A stretch of DNA of 64,000 bases from an uncultured Acetobacteraceae bacterium (lineage in GTDB: Bacteria > Pseudomonadota > Alphaproteobacteria > Acetobacterales > Acetobacteraceae): positions 1 to 64,000 of the forward strand of contig CALTUD010000011.1 of assembly GCA_943912335.1 (NCBI GenBank). Reading direction: 5' to 3'. Shown piece by piece: positions 58,304 to 64,000 of the stretch; positions within the stretch are counted from its first letter, which is position 1; each line of letters opens with the position of its first letter. Under the pieces are notes generated by a model. The model ran no database searches. It had not been told where the DNA came from and saw nothing but the letters and a program-made list of their open reading frames with translations. Position numbers and translations under genes: made by a program.

Positions 58304-60694
58304 ATGACCCGTTTCCGCCAGGCCGCGCCGATCCTGCCGCTGCTGCTTCTGTTCGGCTGCAATCACGCCGAGCAACCGGTGCTGGAACCACTGCCGGCGC
58401 TGCCGGGCGGCGTGCATAGCGCGCCGCCACGGCTGAACGGCGATATCGGCTCCACCGCGCCCGACCTGCCGGCGCAGGTGAGCTATGGACGGCCCCGCGT
58501 GCCGACCGTGCGCACGCCGAACGTATCGTCCAGCGGCGGTTCCACTACGCTGGATTTCGCCGATACCGACGTGCGCGACGCCGTGGCGCAGATCCTGGGC
58601 AATCTGCTGCATGCCACCTACACCATCGATCCGGCGGTGAAGGGCACGGTGACGCTGCATACCGCGGCGCCGCTCGACAACAATCAGCTCGTGCCGACCC
58701 TGCAGATGTTGTTGTCGCAGGTGGGCGCGGAATTGTTCCGGTCCGGTGCGATCTATCGGGTGGTGTCCGTCGCGAACGCCCCCGCGTCCGGCCCCGGCGT
58801 GGTCGGGGCCGCGGGTGCCGCCAACGCCGCCAACAACCAGGTTCTGTCCGGCGGCGAAGGGCTCGGCGGATCGTCCATGGTGCCGCTGCGCTATGCCGGC
58901 GCCGAGGACCTGGCCAAGGCGTTGCAGCCTTTCGTGCAGTCCGGCGCCAAGATCGTGCCGGTGCAGGGCTCCAACGCCTTGCTGGTGAGCGGCGATCCGG
59001 CCGTGCGCGGCACGCTGCTGAGCCTGATCCAGGCCTTCGACACCGATGCGCTCGCCGGCCAGTCCTATGCGCTGCTGCCGGTGGATTCCGGCGACGCCAA
59101 GGACATCGCCGCCGCCGTCACCGAGGCGATGCAGGGCCGCGGCAAGTCGCTGAGCCAGGTGGTGAAGGTGGTGCCGATGACGCGGGTGGACGCCGTGCTC
59201 GTGATCGCCAGCCAGCCTGCCTATATCGACGATGCGCGACGCCTGTTCGGGGTGATCGAGCGCACCCGCCGCATGACCGTGCGGTCCTGGCACGTCTATT
59301 ATCTCCAGAACAGCCATGCCAACGACGCCGCCTACGCGTTGCAGCAGGCCTTCACACCCAACAACGTCACCGCCCAGCCCAGCACCAGCCCGCAGGCGAG
59401 CGGTCTGACTGGGCAGAGCAACGGCAACGGCTCCAGCGGTTTCGGCGGCATGGGCGGTGGCGGTCTCGGCGGCGGCATCGGGGGGCTGGGCGGTTCCGGC
59501 GGTGCCATGGGCGGTCTCGGCGGCAGCGGCGGCCTGGGCGGCGGCCTCGGCGGCGGTGGCGGGATCGGCGGTGGTCTCGGCGGCAACACCGGCCTTGCCG
59601 GCGGGCAGACGCCCGGTGCGCCCGGTGCCTCCAATACCCAGGCCAGCGCCAACCCCCTGCTTGGCGGTCTGGACAGTTCGGGCGGTGGCGGCAACGCCGA
59701 TGTCAACGCGATGCGGATCATTCCGAACCCGCAGAACAATGCGCTGATGATCTACGCGACCGCCCAGGAGAACGACACGGTCAACCAGATGCTGCGCAAG
59801 ATCGACATCCTACCCTTGCAGGTGCGGATCGACGCGGTGATCGCCGAGGTGCAGCTCAACGACTCGCTGCAATACGGCACCCAGTTCTTCTTCAAGTCCG
59901 GCGGGGTGAACGGCATTCTGAGCACCGGAAGCGGCAACATCACCGGCCCGATCGCCAATGCCGCCCTCAACAGCACCCTGCCGGGCTTCGTGATCGGCGG
60001 GTTGAATAATGGCGGCGCGCCTGTGGCGATCAACGCGCTGCAGCAGGTCACCACCGTGCATGTGCTGAGCTCGCCCGAGCTGCTGGTGCTGGACAACCAG
60101 CCGGCCCGGCTCCAGGTCGGCCAGCTGGTTCCGTATTCGACCGGAACCTTCAACAGCACGCTCAACACCAACGGCAGCGCGTTCAGCCAGTTTTCCTACC
60201 AGCCCACCGGCGTGATCATGCAGGTGACGCCGCGCGTGAACAACGGCGGTCTGGTCACGCTCGACATCAGCCAGGAGGTGAGTTCGCTCGCCGGCGGCAA
60301 CGGGTCGTCCGCCAGCACGAGCAGCAATCCCACCTTCAACGACCAGTCGGTGGTGTCGCGCATCGTGGTGCAGGACGGGCAGACCGTGGGCTTGGCCGGT
60401 CTGATCACCGACACGGCGACGCGCGGCAATACAGGGATACCCTGGTTGAAGGACATTCCGATCCTCGGTTTCCTGGCCGGGAGCCAGAACAACAACCGGA
60501 CCCGCAACGAGCTGCTGATCCTGATCACCCCGCATGTGATGCACGATCAACGCGACGCCCAGGCGCTGACGGAGGATCTGCGCGACACGCTCAGCAACGC
60601 CGCTGCTGTGCCCTACGAGCTGGGTCCGATGCGCCAGAGCGGCAGTTCCGACCCGCAGCAGCGCGTCCGCAAAGCGGTCGGGATCGGCTACTGA
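58304..60694 (+). CDS. gspD: Type II secretion secretin GspD with Gly-rich insert
   Basis: A 796-residue outer-membrane channel with a lipoprotein signal (LLLLFGCNHAEQ), N0-N2 domains (FADTDVRDAVAQILGNLL, VPLRYAGAEDLAKALQPF, VVPMTRVDAVLVIASQ) and a secretin core (VIAEVQLNDSLQYGTQFF, TVHVLSSPELLVLDNQPA, GQTVGLAGLITDT, WLKDIPILGFLAGS, NELLILITPHV). Between N2/N3 and the core, residues about 372-435 are almost only Gly with Leu/Met/Ile, much longer than the usual loop. Lipidation suggests self-piloting. Coupled to gspK by a CTGA overlap. Confidence 0.93.
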   Translation: MTRFRQAAPILPLLLLFGCNHAEQPVLEPLPALPGGVHSAPPRLNGDIGSTAPDLPAQVSYGRPRVPTVRTPNVSSSGGSTTLDFADTDVRDAVAQILGNLLHATYTIDPAVKGTVTLHTAAPLDNNQLVPTLQMLLSQVGAELFRSGAIYRVVSVANAPASGPGVVGAAGAANAANNQVLSGGEGLGGSSMVPLRYAGAEDLAKALQPFVQSGAKIVPVQGSNALLVSGDPAVRGTLLSLIQAFDTDALAGQSYALLPVDSGDAKDIAAAVTEAMQGRGKSLSQVVKVVPMTRVDAVLVIASQPAYIDDARRLFGVIERTRRMTVRSWHVYYLQNSHANDAAYALQQAFTPNNVTAQPSTSPQASGLTGQSNGNGSSGFGGMGGGGLGGGIGGLGGSGGAMGGLGGSGGLGGGLGGGGGIGGGLGGNTGLAGGQTPGAPGASNTQASANPLLGGLDSSGGGGNADVNAMRIIPNPQNNALMIYATAQENDTVNQMLRKIDILPLQVRIDAVIAEVQLNDSLQYGTQFFFKSGGVNGILSTGSGNITGPIANAALNSTLPGFVIGGLNNGGAPVAINALQQVTTVHVLSSPELLVLDNQPARLQVGQLVPYSTGTFNSTLNTNGSAFSQFSYQPTGVIMQVTPRVNNGGLVTLDISQEVSSLAGGNGSSASTSSNPTFNDQSVVSRIVVQDGQTVGLAGLITDTATRGNTGIPWLKDIPILGFLAGSQNNNRTRNELLILITPHVMHDQRDAQALTEDLRDTLSNAAAVPYELGPMRQSGSSDPQQRVRKAVGIGY

Positions 60695-61563
60695 GCAGCC
60701 TCGCCGCCCGCACCCGTGCCCAGGCCCGCGCCGTATCGGGGCGGGAGCGCGGCTTCGCGTTGCTGATCGTTCTGTGGTCGCTGGTGCTGTTCTCGCTTCT
60801 GGTGTCGGCGATCACCGCGGCAGGCGGCGGACGGGCGCGGGAAGCGGGCGAGCTGATCCGCAACGCCCAGCTGCGCGCCTGTGCCGAAGGCGGGATCGAC
60901 CAGGCGATGTTCCATGTTCTGGACCCGACCCCGGCGCGCTGGCCGGCGGACGGCGTGGCGCGGCCCCTGCGCGGCGATGGCTGCGCCTTGTCGGTGTCGG
61001 TCAGCAGCCAGGACGGCAAGATCAATCCCAACGTCGCCTCGGCGGCTCTGTTGAGCGGGCTGTTCCAGGCTGCCGGCGTGGACCCGCATCAGGCGCCGGT
61101 GATCGCCGCCGCCGTGGTGGCCTGGCGTTTTCCGGTCGCCCAGTCCGACGTGCCGCGCGGGATCGACTACAGGCCGCCGGGCGCGCCGTTCCAGAGCCTG
61201 AAGGAGATCGGGCTGGTGCCGGGCGTGACGCCTGCGCTGCTGGACCGGATCGCGCCGGTCCTGTCGCTGTATCACGACGGCGATCCCAACCTGTCCGACG
61301 CCTCTCCGCTGGTGCGGCGCGCCGTGTTTCTGGGCAGCGGCGTCGATCCGGACGGGGATGGGGGTCCGTCCGCCGCGCAGGGTCCGTCGCCCGCCTCCGG
61401 CGAGCGGTTCGACCCGTCCGTGGTGGAGGTGGTCGTGGCGGCATCGGACCGGACCGGGCACCGCGTCCGACAGGACGTGATCGCCGTGACGGGCGCTGGC
61501 GCCGGGCGGGATTCCAGTGGAACCGCAGCGCCCTACAGGATCGTGGCGCTCGGCCCCCGGTAA
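60691..61563 (+). CDS. gspK: Type II secretion minor pseudopilin GspK, CTG start
   Basis: About 290 residues. GspK caps the pseudopilus tip. The prepilin leader is SGRERG^FALLIVLWSLVLFSL with cleavage after Gly21 and no Glu at +5, as is normal for GspK. The large domain has DGKINPNVASAALLSGL, FQSLKEIGLVPGVTPALLDRI and LSLYHDGDPNLSDASP. No ATG, GTG or TTG lies upstream of the leader in frame; only CTG 60691 restores it, overlapping the gspD stop as CTGA. A TTG at 60760 would delete the leader. Confidence 0.82.
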   Translation: MSSLAARTRAQARAVSGRERGFALLIVLWSLVLFSLLVSAITAAGGGRAREAGELIRNAQLRACAEGGIDQAMFHVLDPTPARWPADGVARPLRGDGCALSVSVSSQDGKINPNVASAALLSGLFQAAGVDPHQAPVIAAAVVAWRFPVAQSDVPRGIDYRPPGAPFQSLKEIGLVPGVTPALLDRIAPVLSLYHDGDPNLSDASPLVRRAVFLGSGVDPDGDGGPSAAQGPSPASGERFDPSVVEVVVAASDRTGHRVRQDVIAVTGAGAGRDSSGTAAPYRIVALGPR

Positions 61564-61786
61564 GGGTCGCCTTCGGGCAGACTCAGGGGAGCCGGTCCGG
61601 GTCGTAATCGAACGGACCAGGGGTCTGTGGTTCGTTCTTCCGGGAAAGACCATCTCTTCCGCCCGTCTCTGGCGCCGAAACACCAGCAAGAGGTACATGA
61701 CTCCCTCCGGACGGACCTGCCCACGACCAAATGGCGCATTTGAGCGCTTCTGGACCGGGGGCGAGGATTCCTCTATCGGCTTTCCC

Positions 61787-62815
61787 ATGTCGGACATGAT
61801 CAAGGACCCGCCTTCCGGTTCTACCAGGGCCAGTCGCACGGCGCTGGTCACCGGCATCACCGGCCAGGACGGCGCCTATCTGGCGGAACTGCTGCTGGAT
61901 AAGGGCTACCGCGTGGTCGGCATGGCCCGCCGCTCCGCCTCGGCCGACATGGTCAGCGCCCGTCTGCGCTGGCTGGGCGTGCTGGACCGGGTGGAGCTGG
62001 TGGATGGCGATCTGCTGGACCTGTCGGCGCTGATCCGCATCGTGCAGAGCGTGGAGCCGGACGAGGTCTACAACCTCGCCGCGCAGTCTTTCGTGGCGGC
62101 GTCCTGGCAGCAGCCTCTGCTGACCGGGCAGGCGACCGGTATCGGCGCCGCGAACATGCTGGAAGCGGTGCGCATCGCCCGTCCGCAGGCGCGTTTCTAT
62201 CAGGCTTCGTCGTCGGAGATGTACGGCCTGATCCAGGAAAAGGTGCAGTCGGAGAAGACCCCGTTCTATCCGCGCTCGCCCTATGCCGTGGCCAAGCTCT
62301 ACGCGCACTGGATGACGGTGAACTATCGCGAAAGCTTCGGCCTGCATGCCTCGTCGGGCATCCTGTTCAACCATGAAAGTCCGCTGCGCGGCATAGAGTT
62401 CGTGACGCGCAAGGTCACGGACGGCGTGGCGCGGATCAAGCTCGGGTTGGCGAAGACCCTGCCGCTCGGCAATCTGGAAGCCACCCGCGACTGGGGCCAT
62501 GCGCGCGACTATGTGCGGGCCATGTGGCTGATGCTGCAGCAGGACGAGGCGTCGGACTACGTGGTCGCCACCGGCCGCACCACCTCCATCCGCGAGTTGT
62601 GCCGCATCGCCTTCTCCCATGCCGGCCTGAACTACGAGGACCATGTGGAAACCCGCGCCGACCTGATCCGGCCGGCCGAGGTGGACGTTCTTCTGGGCGA
62701 TGCGACCAAGGCGCGCGAGACGCTGGGCTGGAGCCCGGTGACGACGCTGGAAGAGATGATCGCCGAGATGGTGGAGGCCGATCTGGCCCGCCATCGCGCC
62801 GCGTCCGTACGCTGA
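61787..62815 (+). CDS. gmd: GDP-mannose 4,6-dehydratase
   Basis: This 342-residue extended SDR enzyme turns GDP-mannose into GDP-4-keto-6-deoxymannose, precursor of fucose, rhamnose or colitose. NADP-binding ALVTGITGQDGAYLAELLL, MARRSAS, active site ASSSEMYG and PRSPYAVAKLYAHW (Tyr and Lys), GILFNHESPLRGIEFVTRK and RDWGHARDYVRAMW are diagnostic. Two ATGs (61787, 61796) are possible. It is followed by a second SDR gene, forming a deoxyhexose pathway for surface polysaccharide. Confidence 0.93.
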   Translation: MSDMIKDPPSGSTRASRTALVTGITGQDGAYLAELLLDKGYRVVGMARRSASADMVSARLRWLGVLDRVELVDGDLLDLSALIRIVQSVEPDEVYNLAAQSFVAASWQQPLLTGQATGIGAANMLEAVRIARPQARFYQASSSEMYGLIQEKVQSEKTPFYPRSPYAVAKLYAHWMTVNYRESFGLHASSGILFNHESPLRGIEFVTRKVTDGVARIKLGLAKTLPLGNLEATRDWGHARDYVRAMWLMLQQDEASDYVVATGRTTSIRELCRIAFSHAGLNYEDHVETRADLIRPAEVDVLLGDATKARETLGWSPVTTLEEMIAEMVEADLARHRAASVR

Positions 62816-62832
62816 GTCCGGGGCACGGCGCC

Positions 62833-63765
62833 GTGGGCAGCGCCGGTCCGGTGCGGGTTCTGGTCACGGGTCTGTCCGGGTTCGCCGGGGTGCATCTGCA
62901 TCGCAGCATGGCGCGTCACTGTCCGGACGCGACGTTGTTTCCGCTCGAATGCGATCTGTGCGACGCGGGGGCGGTGGAGCGTCGCGTGCGCGCGCTGCGA
63001 CCGGATGCGTGCCTGCACCTGGCGGCGATCTCCGCCATTCCCGTTGCCCGTGCCGAGCCGGAACGCGCCTGGGCCGTCAATCTGCACGGCACCCTGTCCC
63101 TGGCCCAGGCGATGCGGGCCCATGTGCCGGAAGCGCCGCTCCTGTTCACCTCGTCCGCCGATGCCTATGGCGCGTCGTTCCGGGCCGGGGTCGCGCTGGA
63201 CGAGACGGCGCCGCTCGCGCCGATGAACCTCTACGGCGCCACCAAGGCGGCCGCCGATCTGGCGCTGGGTGCGATAGCGGCCGAAGGCGCGCGCGTGATC
63301 CGCTTGCGCCCGTTCAACCATGTCGGTCCCGGCCAGCAGACCGATTTCGTGATTCCCGCCTTCGCCCGGCAGCTGGCCTTGATCGCGGCGGGGCGCCAGG
63401 AGCCCCTGATCCGGACCGGCAATCTCGATGCCGAGCGCGATTTCCTGCATGTCGGCGACGTGTGCGACGCCTATGCGCTCTGCCTGCGCCGGGCGCGCGA
63501 TCTGGCGCCCGGCACCATCCTCAACATCGCCTCGGGCACGCCACGGCGGATCGGCGACGTTCTGGACGATCTGATCCGGCTGGCCGGGCTCGACGTGTCG
63601 CGGGCGTTCGATCCGGCCCGGATGCGTCCGGCCGACATTCCCCGCGCCCTGGGCAATGCCGGCCGTGCCCGCACGTTGCTGGGCTGGGAGCCGCGCATCG
63701 GCTGGGAGCAGACCTTGCGGGACGTGCTCGACGATTGGACGGCGCGGGTCGCGGCCGAGGCGTAG
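62833..63765 (+). CDS. NAD-dependent epimerase/reductase, Rmd-like
   Basis: This 310-residue extended SDR protein has RVLVTGLSGFAGVHLHRSM, HLAAISAIPVARAEP, FTSSADAYGASF and the NLYGATKAAADLAL Tyr/Lys pair, RLRPFNHVGPGQQTDFVIP and LLGWEPRIGWEQTL. The pattern and position after gmd fit GDP-6-deoxy-D-mannose reductase (Rmd), which makes GDP-D-rhamnose. A fucose-type synthetase is less likely. GTG 62833 is taken; GTG 62851 is an alternative. Stop-start distance to gmd is 17 bases. Confidence 0.82.
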   Translation: MGSAGPVRVLVTGLSGFAGVHLHRSMARHCPDATLFPLECDLCDAGAVERRVRALRPDACLHLAAISAIPVARAEPERAWAVNLHGTLSLAQAMRAHVPEAPLLFTSSADAYGASFRAGVALDETAPLAPMNLYGATKAAADLALGAIAAEGARVIRLRPFNHVGPGQQTDFVIPAFARQLALIAAGRQEPLIRTGNLDAERDFLHVGDVCDAYALCLRRARDLAPGTILNIASGTPRRIGDVLDDLIRLAGLDVSRAFDPARMRPADIPRALGNAGRARTLLGWEPRIGWEQTLRDVLDDWTARVAAEA

Positions 63766-63943
63766 CGCGCCGACCCGGTGCATCCAATTCGGTGATATTT
63801 CGTAACCGCGCCGGCGCGTGTGTGCGTCGGCCCTGGAACCAGGCGGATGTCGTATCGGATTGCGGCCAGAGAGGGCCTGAATCCGCCATCTTTCTGCCCC
63901 CTCCGACGTTTCATGGTTTGACATAAACCAGGGGGCGGAAGCG

Positions 63944-64000
63944 ATGCGGTTGTCTTTGCGCGACACGAGATGGGGGCGTCTGCTGGCGGCGACGGCGCTG
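63944..64000 (+). CDS. Start of a secreted protein, cut by the window edge
   Basis: ATG at 63944 follows GGGCGGAAG. The 19 residues present (MRLSLRDTRWGRLLAATAL) are basic then hydrophobic, like the start of a signal peptide. TTGACA at 63918-63923 is a possible -35 box but no clear -10 is visible. Product unknown; a polysaccharide export or surface protein would suit the neighbouring sugar genes. Confidence 0.45.
   Translation, partial: MRLSLRDTRWGRLLAATAL

Noticed and set aside
59421..59610. Tandem DNA repeat as a mobile or regulatory element
   Set aside because: The periodicity is that of Gly codons inside gspD, so it is reported as a protein feature.
60760..61563. TTG 60760 as start of gspK
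   Set aside because: It would remove the prepilin leader and cleavage site, which are visible just upstream in frame.

Overview
The window is GC-rich and reads as an alphaproteobacterial chromosome, most likely an acetic acid bacterium (Acetobacteraceae). The basis is the leuS-lptE-holA order, DUF3576 and DUF1489 genes, an HU-like protein with a Lys/Ala/Pro tail, and a type II secretion locus whose order (G-O-E ... L-M-N-D) resembles the levansucrase secretion cluster I recall from Gluconacetobacter diazotrophicus. The genus is inference; nothing here fixes it.

Bases 1-1510 are a left flank with two small AT-richer unknown genes and a decayed BRO-N antirepressor. Bases 1511-16454 are a 14.9 kb integrated element bounded by a perfect 24-bp direct repeat. 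The right copy is the 3' end of a tRNA-Arg(CCU) gene whose anticodon loop is interrupted by a 231-nt group I intron. The element encodes a P4-type tyrosine integrase, a DUF4258/HTH pair resembling a toxin-antitoxin module, a ribbon-helix-helix regulator with an apparently leaderless promoter, two AlpA/excisionase-like proteins, and a chain of six genes overlapping by 4 nt that ends in a Prim-Pol and a RepA-like ATPase. Seven phased GGCGAAGGT repeats at the end of the ATPase gene may be an origin. Further on are a serine recombinase, a few phage-structure-like genes, a terminase-small-like protein and a terminase split into separate ATPase and nuclease genes. No portal, major capsid, protease or tail-fibre gene is recognisable, so it may be a phage satellite or a reduced prophage.

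Bases 16787-48901 are mostly core genes: holA, lptE, leuS, a DUF3576 lipoprotein, a SARP-like regulator, an old-yellow-enzyme oxidoreductase, a SLT+SPOR transglycosylase, a nucleoside hydrolase, hemW, kup, a YggS-type PLP protein, rsmB, a periplasmic thioredoxin-fold protein, rpe, a heparinase-like protein, two glycosyltransferases, an M29 aminopeptidase, a class V aminotransferase and an HU-like protein. A three-gene overlapping operon of unknown function (32703-36320), whose first and last products are paralogous, lies opposite rsmB.

Bases 48422-61563 hold a type II secretion locus in two halves: gspG, gspO, gspE, then gspL, gspM, gspN/C-like, gspD, gspK. Between them, where gspF and gspH-I-J would be expected, are a glycerophosphodiester phosphodiesterase, an SH3-like lipoprotein, a LuxR regulator and an Hsp31/HchA-type protein. 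Three copies of a ~115-bp nested-palindrome repeat flank gspE and the phosphodiesterase. The window ends with GDP-mannose 4,6-dehydratase, a second nucleotide-sugar epimerase/reductase and the start of a secreted protein, suggesting deoxyhexose supply for a surface polysaccharide.
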